DNA of 64,000 bases from Rhodococcus rhodnii. GTDB taxonomy: Bacteria; Actinomycetota; Actinomycetes; Mycobacteriales; Pseudonocardiaceae. The stretch lies in the NCBI GenBank assembly GCA_000720375.1, contig JOAA01000026.1, forward strand, positions 140,123 to 204,122, read 5' to 3'. The number at the start of each line of letters is the position of its first letter. Position 1 is the stretch's first letter. Below, one piece after another: positions 28,801-36,530 of this stretch. The position numbers and the translations under genes are program-made. The notes beneath the pieces were generated by a model. It was not told the origin of the DNA. It was given only the letters and a program-made list of their open reading frames with translations, and made no database searches.

Positions 28801-29023
28801 CCACGGTGGTGGCCACTCGAGCCTCTCCGAACGCATGGACGTGGTCGCGGCCGGAGAATTCGAGGTCAACTCCCGCGGGGTGATCACCGAGTTCAGCAAC
28901 TTCTCCGGGCATTATTGGCCAAAGGCCACTACCGAGGACGTCATTGTGGAGGCGTTCTCCCAACACGGATTCGACCTCGACAACGCCAAATTCAAACCGT
29001 GGACGCCGCCAAAGGACAGATAG
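22862..29023 (+). CDS. Secreted RHS/YD-repeat protein with Hint domain and variable tip (copy 1)
   Basis: 2053 residues. A signal peptide ends near PQVAIAEN. A conserved N-terminal region (SYSSSAVDGLTSTTNNQ) leads to many YD repeats forming the RHS shell, closed by the RHS-associated core (GPRQYDSQTGRFLSVDP). After a variable linker (about residues 1620-1785) comes a Hint self-cleaving domain from Cys1786 (CSFTAETVVVMGDG) to His-Asn1924 before Cys1925. The released 129-residue tip carries HSSLSERM, VVAAGEFEV and FSGHYWP, a motif set seen in several bacterial effector proteins but without known chemistry to me. This is polymorphic-toxin architecture. No immunity gene follows on the same strand. 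The start is supported by GGAG eight bases upstream. Confidence 0.9.
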   Translation: MSHLVRLRRRLPIVMTVSIAATVAVALATPQVAIAENQPSVNLPETAALAANLAAVAPHNPADAPSEKNALKGTQQPRVINGGSGTYAATSLAPSAAWQVSGQTGEFSWSYGLPVTPVPGGVQPTLALSYSSSAVDGLTSTTNNQTSWIGDGWAMWPGFIERTYEGCQRDVDDTPDDNPLDQCWRSDNATVSINGSANALILDDGSKVWRTRNDDGSKVERFGTPHDRNEHWKITTTDGTQYFFGSRAESKSAWKVPVFGDDSGEPCHNPAGYASSWCDQHYRWNIDKVISRNGDMMVYNYETEANKYGRNKGTAVSDYTRSGYLTTVEYGLRADNADVKASGRMVFDTAERCIDGTDCNDVNNLPDVPSHLKCTDNVCKDNWGPSFFTTKRLAKVTTEMRKDGVFKPVDSWTLRHTYPEPGSGERPAMWLAGITHTGHTGPAGAESIPLPEVTFEGSPYPNRVYTPGDGHSKLIRYRMNAIYSEAGAVTGINYAEPECKAGETVPDKNNLHLNNLRCYPAKWAAPLSPERTDYFHKYVVSQVTELDRMGSTTAVVTSYQYPARGVAWHWDDSEFTPDKDRTYNDYRGYGTVTVLKGNGTDSARSKSVQTFYRGMNGNKWPGGTNPAVVKDSEGGEAADEDWLRGQIRESITYLGETDTVVSKTINEPYFRLTPTAKRGPFKAYLVRPGTARTYTPLASGGVHQTKVVNGYEPDDLTGVPSYVNDLGDVTTDADDKCTRTTYDRRPDKWLMVLPARAETVTVHCDVKDPAADKVISDVRTTFDATGNPSEVSFLADRRDGAPVFVSKARTPKYDIHGRALEVLDAENNKSTVQHTPETGGPVLQVTTTNPKGYTGTTTYDPLRGVETKVVDINKRVTESTYDALGRVTETWTPDRDRSRRQQGSAKYRYTISRDAPNAVETKKVGPRGNYITTTQIYDGLLRPRQTQTPTRDGRLLSDTRYDSHGRAYLTTSPFYNKAPVDMALWQATNLDGVPAHVVTKYDGAERPVEQIFMAPTEQWKTTTEYGGDRVTVTPPAGGTPTTTITNARGQVIQKLTHAPAGADATNYAYHPGGQLAEVTDPGANKWKFFVDLAGRQIRSEDPARGATTTEYNKLGQPVKVTDARGRTLTMGYDSLNRRTHVSSGDTKLAEWTYDTASNGIGMPATSTRYVNGHAYVTKVNSYDIGGRPSKSEVVIPAVEGKLAGNYVTSVQYGPDGTPINAGYPQIDTMPAETVTFSHDDLGRPTTTTSSLNGQTDYVSQSLYTVYGELERLQYGTTPNRAWLSYYFDEKTRRFTRSIVDTETSKPMQTDVNYTYDPAGNVLSVVDKPIGQKVDTQCFRYDHLRRLTEAWTPDTGCAEPVLGTTGPAPYWQSFQYDKIGNRLSDTLRASGMEATSTYAYTGQSPRLESASLGRLGFAAQAASYEYDLAGNTTKRNGQELAWDDEGLLAKVTDTGGDTSFVYSADGTRLIRHDPAGSTLYLGSQEVRAEKSGALTVTRFYSHGDGRQIAVRTGGKLTFVAPDHQGTNEVAIDLASLKVDRRRQLPFGGSRGQQPLFPGEKGFVGGTVDSSIGLTTMGPRQYDSQTGRFLSVDPIMDPEDSQQMHGYTYSNNSPITFSDPSGTWLVGGEDPYTGNQYGVRNNSDGSQTWIGTPPATSGSNGRGVNSRINPNGGGYINGIRIYADDTRDFTKLLAIVHDENLGKHKTGYSIHGTQASRYDTAWMILNACGRLKDTSAACSKDFVADIEHIKFSSPDFPSGHGRSGGTRSAAKAAAKEAKKLAKKASEGCSFTAETVVVMGDGTRKPISEVKPGDQVLASNPETGEKGARTVTAVKVHDDTVQDLELVDGSRVTTTFDHPIWNETDREWQWAQKLDRGDSLLGANGERVKVGGLVPVTSRWAPAYDLTVADLRSFYVVAGQQPLLVHNCPQRRLYRVGNDGADDSIQEPISPDQWILNGETLDEGDYFFVVMPDNEVRAFKYGDHGGGHSSLSERMDVVAAGEFEVNSRGVITEFSNFSGHYWPKATTEDVIVEAFSQHGFDLDNAKFKPWTPPKDR
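26570..27740 (+). repeat. Inverted repeat arm A (RHS core of copy 1)
   Basis: The best-conserved part of a large inverted repeat made by the two RHS genes. The stretch from about 26574 to 26667 matches the reverse complement of about 31848-31941 with roughly four differences in 94 bases, and the core end (27660-27725) matches 30763-30842 over more than 60 bases nearly perfectly. Whole-gene similarity extends further but with gaps at the linker, tip and parts of the YD region. Confidence 0.8.
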
Positions 29024-29040
29024 GCCCTTGATCGGCTAGG

Positions 29041-29080
29041 GCCTGCCCATGTGCTGCTTTCCATCGGCACATGGGCAGGC
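29041..29080. terminator. Hairpin terminator after RHS copy 1
   Basis: Perfect 14-bp stem GCCTGCCCATGTGC / GCACATGGGCAGGC with a 12-base loop, starting 18 bases after the RHS stop and ending just before the convergent XRE stop. Confidence 0.85.
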
Positions 29081-29084
29081 ATCG

Positions 29085-29441
29085 CTAGTGACCGGGATCA
29101 TCCCGGAGGCGTTCGGCGGCCTCGATCAGCTGTTCGACCTGGTGGACAGTCAAGTTGGTGGCCACTTCCACCAACCGTCCCAGTTTTTCGATCGACTCGT
29201 ACGGCTGTGGTTCCAGTTCTCCGGGCTCCGCGGATACGTCCGCGATGACCAGCAGGTCGGCCACGGGCATGTGCAGCAGCGGGGCGAGTTCGGCCAGAGC
29301 TTTCGGATCCGGCGGTGGATCGCCTGCCAGCAGGCTCGCGATCGTGGATCGAGCGCGGCCCGTCGCCCTGCTGACCGATTTCGTGTTCAGGCCGCGGTTT
29401 TCCAGCAGGCCCCGCATGATTCTCGCGTACTCGGCGCTCAC
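29085..29441 (-). CDS. XRE-family helix-turn-helix protein
   Basis: 118 residues. An N-terminal Cro/CI-type HTH (YARIMRGLLENRGLNTKSV, then GRARSTIASLLAG) precedes a short C-terminal part with leucine-rich heptads (TVHQVEQLIEAAERLR) that could dimerise. It is a DNA-binding regulator, starting at a GTG with only a weak ribosome site. It is the only gene between the two convergent RHS genes, where an immunity gene would be expected, and is bounded by a hairpin on each side, so it forms its own unit. Whether it controls the RHS genes is unknown. Confidence 0.8.
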   Translation of the reverse strand: MSAEYARIMRGLLENRGLNTKSVSRATGRARSTIASLLAGDPPPDPKALAELAPLLHMPVADLLVIADVSAEPGELEPQPYESIEKLGRLVEVATNLTVHQVEQLIEAAERLRDDPGH

Positions 29442-29480
29442 CGGTACAGGCTATCCCGGCCAGACCTGGTGGCGCAGAGC

Positions 29481-29517
29481 GAAAGGGCTGGGCATCACCC
29501 GGATGCCCAAGCCCTTT
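29481..29517. terminator. Hairpin terminator between XRE gene and RHS copy 2
   Basis: GAAAGGGCT-GGGCATC pairs with GATGCCCAAGCCCTTTC with one bulged base, around a short loop. It lies just past the stop of RHS copy 2 and upstream of the XRE start. Confidence 0.8.
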
Positions 29518-29533
29518 CATCGTGCCGCGTTCG

Positions 29534-32500
29534 TCATCTGTCGGTCGGGATCTTGTACCGGCCGCGGTGATCGGGATTACCTGTCGTTCTCGTGAAGGAG
29601 AACTCGAGGTTCGCGTATCCCTGTTCCTTGGCCTTGGGGAGATAACGGTTCAGCACCAGGCCCCAGATCTCCCCCTGGGGCAGTTTCTTGCGGTTTTCCT
29701 CCCAGTTGACACTCATGTCGGCAGGCACGAAGTCGACGCCGTCAAGCACGATTGTGTCGTCGTAGTCGTAGACGACCCTCGCGCTGACCAGGTACACCTT
29801 GCCGTCGGACAAGGTGACCTCGTCCTCGTAACGCCTGCCGATCTTGAATTCCGGGCATTCGTTGTGTACGAGGACCGGCTTGGCACCGACCATCACGTGG
29901 TAGGTGTGCAGATCCTGGACGGTCAGGTTGTACGCGGCCGTGACTTGCTGGGTGCCTGCGCGGAATCCCTTGACCTCGACGCGTTCGCCGGTCGCGGTGA
30001 GCAGGCTGTCGCCTGGGTCGAGCTGGTCGGCCCGCTGCCACTCGCGATCGGTTTCGTTCCAGAACCGGTGATCCCGGGTCGTGGTGACCGTGGCACCGTC
30101 CTCTGTGACCAGATCCTGGACCATGTCGCCGTGCACCATCACCGCGGTGACGGTCTTCGCGGCCCGCTGCCCGGTTTCCGGGTCGGTGGCGAGCACCTGG
30201 TCACCGATCTTGACCTTCGCGATCGGTTTGGCCGACCCGTCGGCCATCACCACGGCGGTCTCGCCGGTGAAGCTGCAGTACTCCGGTTCCCTGGCGGATT
30301 CCTTGGCTTCCTTACGCCCCCAGTTGGCGAGTTTCTTGACCAGCCTGCCCATGTTGCGAATGCTGCCCCGGCCAGGGGTCGGCATCACATCCTCGTCGAA
30401 GATGATCTGGTCGAGCTGATCGGCGAACTCCTCACTGCATGCCGCGCTCGTATCCTCAAGCTCATCGCACGCCAACTTCAGGATGAGCGCCGAGTGGCCT
30501 AGGTCGTACCCGTTGTCGCGGGCGCTCGACATCACGGGCTGCCCGATGGTCTTGCGGTTCGCCATCGACAGCAACGCCGCGAAGTCCTTGGTGTCCTTCG
30601 GATTGACCCGGATGCGGTTGATGTATCCACCGCCGTCGGACGTTTTGCGGGAGACGATTCCGTTGCCGTGGTTCTGTCTGGACGGCGGGGGTACGCCGAT
30701 GACTGTCTGGCTGCCATCGCTGTTGTTCCTGATGCCCCACTGGCCGCCGTCCATGCTGTCGTCGCCACCGACGAGCCACATGCCGCTCGGGTCGCTGAAC
30801 GTGATCGGGCTGTTGTTGCTGTAGGTGTACCCGTGCATCTGCTGCGGATCCGAGGGATCCATGATCGGGTCCACCGACAGGAACCGGCCGGTCTGCGAGT
30901 CGTACTGCCGTGGGCCCATTGTGGTCAGGCCGATCGACTCATCCACTGTGCCGCCGACGAAACCCTTCTCGCCGGGGAACAACGGCTGCTGACCGCGTGG
31001 ACCACCGAACGGAAGCTGACGACGCTTGTCGGCTTTCAGCTCAGCCGGATCGACTGCCACCTGGTTGGTGCCTTGGTGGTCGGACGCCAGCCAGGTCAGC
31101 TTGCTCCCGACGCGCACCGCGACGGGCTTGCCCGCGTGCGAGTAGGTCCGGGTCACCGTCTTGGTGCCGGTTGCCTTGTCCACCCGGACCTCCTGGCTGC
31201 CCAGGTAGAGCGTGCTGCCTGCCGGGTCGTGCCGGATCAGGCGCTGGCCGTCCGCGGTGTAGACGAAGCTGGTCTCAGCGCCCTTGTCGGTCACCTTGCC
31301 CAGCAGGCCTTCGTCGGTCCAGTCCAGTACCTGACTGTCGCGTTTGATCGTGTTCCCGGCCGGGTCGTAGTCGTAGGCCTTGGTCGCGGCCGCCGCACCG
31401 GCGAAACCGAAGTCCATCGAACGCAACCGGGGCGACGAACCGGTGTAGTGGTAGGTCGACGTCAGCTCAGGCCCTGCGCCGCCGCGAAGGCTGTCCGACA
31501 GCCGGTTGCCGACCTTGTCATACCGGAACGACTGCCAGTAGGGCTCCGGGCCGGTCGTACCGAGGACCGGTTCCGCGCACCCGGTGTCCGGCGTCCAAGC
31601 CTCGGTCAACCGTCGCAAGTGGTCATATCGGAAACACTGTGTGTCGACCTTTTGACCGATTGGTTTGTCCACGATTGACAGGACGTTGCCCGCCGGGTCG
31701 TAGGTGTAGTTGACATCGGTCTGCATCGGCTTCGAAGTCTCGGTGTCCACGATGGACCTCGTGAGCCGACGTGTCTTCTCGTCGAAGTAGTACGACAACC
31801 ACACGCGCTGCGGCAGCACGCCGAGCTGCAGGCGCTCCGGTTCGCCGTACACGGTGTACAGCGACTGGGAGACGTAGTCGGTCTGTCCATTGAGGCTGCT
31901 CGTGGTGGTCGTTGGACGGCCGAGGTCGTCGTGGCTGTAGGTCAGTGTTTCTGCAGGCATGGTGTCGATCTGCGGAAGCGCCGCGTTGATCTGAGTGCCA
32001 TCCGGGCCGTACTGCGCCTTCGCCACATAGGTACCGGCGAGTTTCCCCTCCACCGCGGGAATCTCGATCTCAGTCCGATAAGGACGAGCACCGATGTCGT
32101 ACCCGGTGACTCTGGTGACGTAGGCATGACCGTTCACATAGCGCGTGGCGCTGGCCAACATCCCCTTGCCGTTGGAGGCGGTGTCGTACGCCCACTCAGC
32201 CAGTTTCGTGGTGTCCCGCGACATCGTCTTGCGCCGCCCCAACGCGTCATACGTGTTGGTCAGCGTGATGCCGCGAGCATCGGTCGTCTCGGTGAGCCTG
32301 CCGAGCTTGTCGTACTTCAGCGTGGTTCGGCCCTTGACCGGATCGTCCTTGAGGACCACGCGTCCACTTAGGTCGTACTCGAACTTCCATGTGTTGTCAC
32401 CGGGATCGGTCACCTGTGCGACTTGCCCGTCAGGGTGGTACGAGTAGGCGGTGGTGTCGAAGACGCCTGGCGCGGAGTAGGTCAGCTTCTGGACCACCTG

Positions 32501-35500
32501 GCCACGAGCGTCGGTCACCGTCGTCGTCGTTGTCCCACCGGCCGGCGGGGTGACGGTAACGCGGTCGCCGCCGTATTCCGTGGTGGTCTTCCATTGCTCG
32601 GTGGGGGCCATGAAGATCTGCTCGACGGCTCGCTCCGCGCCGTCGTACTTGGTCACCGTGTGCCCGGGCACGCCATCAAGGTTGGTGGCCTGCCACAGCC
32701 GCATGTCCACCGGAGCCTTGTTGAAGAAGGGCATTGTGGACAGATAAGCCCGGCCGTGCGAGTCGTAACGGGTGTCGGTCAGCAGGCGTCCGTCCTGTGT
32801 GGGCACCTGCGTCTGCCGCGGCCGCAGCAGGCCGTCGAGGATCTGCGTCGACGTGATGTACTTCCCGTTCGGCCCCAGCTGTTTGGTCTCCACCGCGTTG
32901 GGCGCGTCATGGCTGATCGTGTAGCTGAACTTGGCGCTGCCCGACTGCCGCCTCGAGCGGTCCCGGTCCGGCGACCACGTCTCGATCAGCCTGCCCAGCG
33001 CGTCGTACTGCGACTGCGAGACACGTCCGTTCGCATCCTTCGTGTGGATGGCGATTCCGCGCAACTCGTCGTATGTCGTCGTCGTGGATTCGTTGAGGGC
33101 GTTGGTCACCGTCGTAGAGGTGACCGGGCCACCCAAGCTGGGGTTGAACGAGACCTTGCTCTGGTGGCCTTCCGCGTCGAGCACCGCAAGACCTCGACCG
33201 TGCCGGTCGTAGTCGGTCGTCCGCGCCTTGCTGATGTACACGGCCTCGCCGTCGGCGAATCCGGACAACTGCTTGATCTCGGTGGGGTTGCCGACACTGT
33301 CGTAAGTGGAGACGGTCTCGCTGAGCGCGTGGACCGGCAGGTTCACCGGCACACCACAATGCACCGAGACGGTCTGGATTCGCGACGGCAGAGCCATCAG
33401 CCACGTGTCGGGCCGGCGGTCGTACTCGTTTCGCGTGCACCGGTCGTCCTTGTCGGTGCCGACGTCACCGAAGTCGTCGATCGCGATGACCGAACCGGTC
33501 AGGTCCGCGTCGTCGTACTTGTTGACGCTCTTGGTCTGCCGGACTCCGCCGGCCTTCAGCGGTGTGTACGTCTGGGCCGTGCCAGGGCGGACGATGTGGG
33601 CCTTGAACGGGCCACGGACGGCCGTTGGCTCCTTGCGGAAGTGCGGTTCGCTGATGGTCTTGGTGACCACGGTGTCGGTCTCGCCGAGGTAGGTGATCGA
33701 CTCGCGCATCTGGCCGTTGAGCCAGTTCTCGTCGAGCGCCTCACCGTTCTCGCTGTCCCGGACCTTGAATTCCCTTCCGTGGTCACCGTTCATGCCACGG
33801 TAGAAGGTCTGCACGGTCTTCGAGCGCGGGCCGTCGGATCCGTTGCCCTTCAACACGGTCACCGTGCCGTAGCCGCGGAAGCTGTTCCAAGTGCGCTCCG
33901 CGTCGGGCGTGAACTCGGACTCGTCCTTGTGCCACGCGGCGCTGTTGGCCGGGTACTGGTACGTCGTGGTGTCGGCGACCGTGCTGCCCATCCGGTCCAG
34001 CGACGTCACCTGGGCGACCACGTATTTGTGGAAGTAGTCGGTGCGTGGCGCGCTCAACGGAGCAGCCCACTTGGCCGGGTAGCACCGCATCGTGTTCTGC
34101 TCAGGCACTTTGGGATCCGGCATGGCCCGGCCCGGCACGCACTCCGGCTCGGCGTAGCGGATGCCCGTGACACCACCGCTCTCGGACAGGATCGCGTTCA
34201 TCCGGTAGCGGATCAGCTTCGAATGCCCGTCACCGGGCGTGTACACCCGGTTGGGCAGGCGCGCGCCCTCGAAGACCACTTCGGGAAGCGGGATCCTCTC
34301 GGCACCCGCCGGTCCGGTGTGCCCGGTGTGCGTGACCCCGGCGAGCCACATCGCCGGGCGTTCGCCGTCACCCGGCTCCGGGTAGGTGTGCCGCAACGTC
34401 CAGGAGTCGACCGGTGCGAAGGTGCCGGCCTTGCGGATCTGAGTGGTGATCTTGTGCAGCCGCTTCGTCGAGAAGAAGGAGGGCGACCAGCGGTCCTTGC
34501 AGACGTTGTCGTCACACTTCAGGTTCGAAGGCACATCCGGCCAGTTGTTGAGGTTCCCGCAGTCTGTGCCCGGGATGCACCGGTCGGCCACATCGAACAC
34601 GACCCGCCCGGAGGCCTGGACCGCCGCGTCGTCGGCGCGCAGACCGTAGTCGATGGTGGTCAGGTAGCCGCCACGATCGTATGTGCTGACGGCGGTGGCC
34701 TTGTTGCGGCCGTACTTGTTGGTTTCGGTCTCGTAGTTGTAGACCATCATGTCGCCGGTGCGGCTGATGACCTTGTCCACGTTCCACCGGTAGGTCCGGT
34801 CACACCAGGAGCTCGCGAAACCGGCGGGGTTGTAGCACGGTTCGCCGCTGTCGTCACCGAAGACCGGGACCTTCCACGCGGACTTGGCCTCCGGCCGCGA
34901 GCCGAAGAAGTACTGGGTGCCGTCCGTGGTCGTGACCTTCCACGACTCGTCACGATCCTCAGGCTTGCCCAGCCGTTCGATCCGCGAGCCGTCGTCACTC
35001 TTGCCCCGCCACGCACCCGATTTCTCGTCGCGGATCAGCATGGTGGCCGATCCGTTGAGCGACAGCGTGGCATTGTCGTTACGCCAGCACTGGTCCATCG
35101 GCTTCTCGCTGTCGGCGTTCTCGACATCCCGCTGACAGCTGTCGTAGGTGCGCTCGACAAAACCAGGCCACAGCGCCCAACCGTCGCCGACCCACGACGC
35201 CTGGTTGTTGGTGGCACTGGTCAGCCCGTCGACCGCACTGGACGAATAGGACAGTGCCAACGACGGCTGCACACCACCCGGGACCTGGGTCACGGCGAGC
35301 GGATAGGACCACGAGAAATCGCCCGTCTGCCCGGACACCTGCCAGGTCGCCGACGGCGACAGCGATGTGGCCGAATAGTTCCCGCCACCGCTCCCATGCT
35401 GCCTGTCGCCCTGCTCGCCCCGCAGTGCGTTCTTCTCTGACTCGGCATCGGCCGGATTGTGGGGTTGCACTCCGGCAACACTCGAACCCACCGAGGCGAC

Positions 35501-35635
35501 TTCAGGCAGGGCAACCGAGGGGCCGCCCTCGGCGACCGCGATCTGCGGCATCGCGACCGCAACCACCAGCGTGCCCGACAACGTGACTGTCGACGCGACT
35601 GACAGCCGCCGTCTCAGCCGAGAGAAACTCAACAC
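29534..35635 (-). CDS. Secreted RHS/YD-repeat protein with Hint domain and variable tip (copy 2)
   Basis: 2033 residues, collinear with the first RHS protein: signal peptide ending near PQIAVAEG, the same N-terminal region, YD repeats, the same core (GPRQYDSQTGRFLSVDP), a different linker, Hint domain from Cys1787 (CSFTGETAVVMADG) to His-Asn1925, and an unrelated 108-residue tip starting ECPEFKIGRRYEDEVTLSDG and ending in RYKIPTDR. The tip matches nothing I recognise. The frame runs to 35689, but the GTG at 35635 is chosen: AAGGAG lies seven bases upstream and the export signal (FSRLRRRLSVAS) starts immediately. It faces copy 1 tail to tail. No separate immunity gene is visible. Confidence 0.9.
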   Translation of the reverse strand: MLSFSRLRRRLSVASTVTLSGTLVVAVAMPQIAVAEGGPSVALPEVASVGSSVAGVQPHNPADAESEKNALRGEQGDRQHGSGGGNYSATSLSPSATWQVSGQTGDFSWSYPLAVTQVPGGVQPSLALSYSSSAVDGLTSATNNQASWVGDGWALWPGFVERTYDSCQRDVENADSEKPMDQCWRNDNATLSLNGSATMLIRDEKSGAWRGKSDDGSRIERLGKPEDRDESWKVTTTDGTQYFFGSRPEAKSAWKVPVFGDDSGEPCYNPAGFASSWCDRTYRWNVDKVISRTGDMMVYNYETETNKYGRNKATAVSTYDRGGYLTTIDYGLRADDAAVQASGRVVFDVADRCIPGTDCGNLNNWPDVPSNLKCDDNVCKDRWSPSFFSTKRLHKITTQIRKAGTFAPVDSWTLRHTYPEPGDGERPAMWLAGVTHTGHTGPAGAERIPLPEVVFEGARLPNRVYTPGDGHSKLIRYRMNAILSESGGVTGIRYAEPECVPGRAMPDPKVPEQNTMRCYPAKWAAPLSAPRTDYFHKYVVAQVTSLDRMGSTVADTTTYQYPANSAAWHKDESEFTPDAERTWNSFRGYGTVTVLKGNGSDGPRSKTVQTFYRGMNGDHGREFKVRDSENGEALDENWLNGQMRESITYLGETDTVVTKTISEPHFRKEPTAVRGPFKAHIVRPGTAQTYTPLKAGGVRQTKSVNKYDDADLTGSVIAIDDFGDVGTDKDDRCTRNEYDRRPDTWLMALPSRIQTVSVHCGVPVNLPVHALSETVSTYDSVGNPTEIKQLSGFADGEAVYISKARTTDYDRHGRGLAVLDAEGHQSKVSFNPSLGGPVTSTTVTNALNESTTTTYDELRGIAIHTKDANGRVSQSQYDALGRLIETWSPDRDRSRRQSGSAKFSYTISHDAPNAVETKQLGPNGKYITSTQILDGLLRPRQTQVPTQDGRLLTDTRYDSHGRAYLSTMPFFNKAPVDMRLWQATNLDGVPGHTVTKYDGAERAVEQIFMAPTEQWKTTTEYGGDRVTVTPPAGGTTTTTVTDARGQVVQKLTYSAPGVFDTTAYSYHPDGQVAQVTDPGDNTWKFEYDLSGRVVLKDDPVKGRTTLKYDKLGRLTETTDARGITLTNTYDALGRRKTMSRDTTKLAEWAYDTASNGKGMLASATRYVNGHAYVTRVTGYDIGARPYRTEIEIPAVEGKLAGTYVAKAQYGPDGTQINAALPQIDTMPAETLTYSHDDLGRPTTTTSSLNGQTDYVSQSLYTVYGEPERLQLGVLPQRVWLSYYFDEKTRRLTRSIVDTETSKPMQTDVNYTYDPAGNVLSIVDKPIGQKVDTQCFRYDHLRRLTEAWTPDTGCAEPVLGTTGPEPYWQSFRYDKVGNRLSDSLRGGAGPELTSTYHYTGSSPRLRSMDFGFAGAAAATKAYDYDPAGNTIKRDSQVLDWTDEGLLGKVTDKGAETSFVYTADGQRLIRHDPAGSTLYLGSQEVRVDKATGTKTVTRTYSHAGKPVAVRVGSKLTWLASDHQGTNQVAVDPAELKADKRRQLPFGGPRGQQPLFPGEKGFVGGTVDESIGLTTMGPRQYDSQTGRFLSVDPIMDPSDPQQMHGYTYSNNSPITFSDPSGMWLVGGDDSMDGGQWGIRNNSDGSQTVIGVPPPSRQNHGNGIVSRKTSDGGGYINRIRVNPKDTKDFAALLSMANRKTIGQPVMSSARDNGYDLGHSALILKLACDELEDTSAACSEEFADQLDQIIFDEDVMPTPGRGSIRNMGRLVKKLANWGRKEAKESAREPEYCSFTGETAVVMADGSAKPIAKVKIGDQVLATDPETGQRAAKTVTAVMVHGDMVQDLVTEDGATVTTTRDHRFWNETDREWQRADQLDPGDSLLTATGERVEVKGFRAGTQQVTAAYNLTVQDLHTYHVMVGAKPVLVHNECPEFKIGRRYEDEVTLSDGKVYLVSARVVYDYDDTIVLDGVDFVPADMSVNWEENRKKLPQGEIWGLVLNRYLPKAKEQGYANLEFSFTRTTGNPDHRGRYKIPTDR
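30750..31945 (-). repeat. Inverted repeat arm B (RHS core of copy 2)
   Basis: Partner of arm A, in reverse orientation and separated from it by about 3 kb containing both variable ends and the XRE gene. Near identity at synonymous sites suggests recent duplication or ongoing gene conversion. Confidence 0.8.
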
Positions 35636-35758
35636 AACATGGCTCCTTGATCCAAGACTCCGGACTCCTCGACAGGAGACGGCGTCCATTCGCGCGGAAA
35701 CTACGCAAGGGCCACATGCGACACAACGGGTTTCAGCCCTGCCTGAACCCAGGCGCCG

Positions 35759-36496
35759 CTACGCGCCCGCCTTGTGCATGAAAGCCTCGAGCCGATCGGC
35801 AAAGCCGGGTGCCGCGGCGACGAAGTGACCAGCGCCCGGATGCACGGTTCGCTCGCCGTTGAGCGCATCCGCGAGAGCGTCACAGATCCGCTCGAGCGCA
35901 GCCGCGTGGTCACCGGACGCGACGAGCACCGGGACTCCGGCGTCCCGTATCGCATCGAGTCGCGGGCGCGCCTCGCTTGTCGGGCGGCTACCGTGCGCCC
36001 GGTGAACGCCGGCGACCACTTCTTCGGGGAGCGGACCGTCGCCGACGGGCGCGCCCGCGATGCGGAGAAACTCGCGCAGCTCGGCCGAATCCATGTTCAT
36101 CCCGTGCGTGATGACCGCGTCACCGATGCGCTCAAGCCGTGCGACTTCGGGGTCGCCGGGAACCAGGTAGTTGAGCGGCGGCTCGATCAGTGTGAGCGAG
36201 CGCACGCTGTCCGGCTCGGCAGCGGCTGCGATCAATGTCCCGAGTACGCCGTAAGAGTGGGCGACAACGTGCGGGCGGCCGACGAGCAGCGGTGCCAGGT
36301 CCTGGGCGTCCACCTCGAAGTCCTGACGTTCCTGAGGAGGTGGACTGGGCGGGTAACCACGGCGATGGACGTATGCCAGCGTCCATCGATCGGCCAGCGC
36401 GGCGAGAGCACCCCACGTCGTCCGCGCACTGGCACCGCCATGCACAAGCAGGACCTCCGGCCCAGCGCCGTCGCGCACCACCACGATTTCACCCAC
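35759..36496 (-). CDS. Alpha/beta hydrolase
   Basis: 245 residues with an oxyanion loop LLVHGGASART, the nucleophile elbow VVAHSYGVLG (Ser81; S-x-S instead of the full GxSxG because histidine precedes serine), a late aspartate (VASGDHAA) and the catalytic histidine in GAGHFVAAAP. Length and motif order are typical of small esterase/lyase-type hydrolases. The start is GTG, 34 bases from the divergent DUF402 gene. Substrate unknown. Confidence 0.85.
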   Translation of the reverse strand: MGEIVVVRDGAGPEVLLVHGGASARTTWGALAALADRWTLAYVHRRGYPPSPPPQERQDFEVDAQDLAPLLVGRPHVVAHSYGVLGTLIAAAAEPDSVRSLTLIEPPLNYLVPGDPEVARLERIGDAVITHGMNMDSAELREFLRIAGAPVGDGPLPEEVVAGVHRAHGSRPTSEARPRLDAIRDAGVPVLVASGDHAAALERICDALADALNGERTVHPGAGHFVAAAPGFADRLEAFMHKAGA

Positions 36497-36530
36497 GAGG
36501 CGAGCTTAGAGGCCGCTACGATCCGGTGGC

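Noticed and set aside
29085..29441. XRE protein as the immunity protein of the RHS tips
   Set aside because: A standard DNA-binding HTH fills most of it, and it is on one strand only with its own hairpins; position alone is not enough.
26570..31945. YD-repeat periodicity as a CRISPR-like array
   Set aside because: The repeats are protein-coding, irregular and degenerate; there are no identical short repeats with unique spacers and no cas genes.
32423..35440. Long open frame of 1005 codons antisense to RHS copy 2
   Set aside because: It is a by-product of GC-rich codon bias opposite a strong gene; residues are Arg/Val/Gly-rich with no domain, signal or ribosome site.
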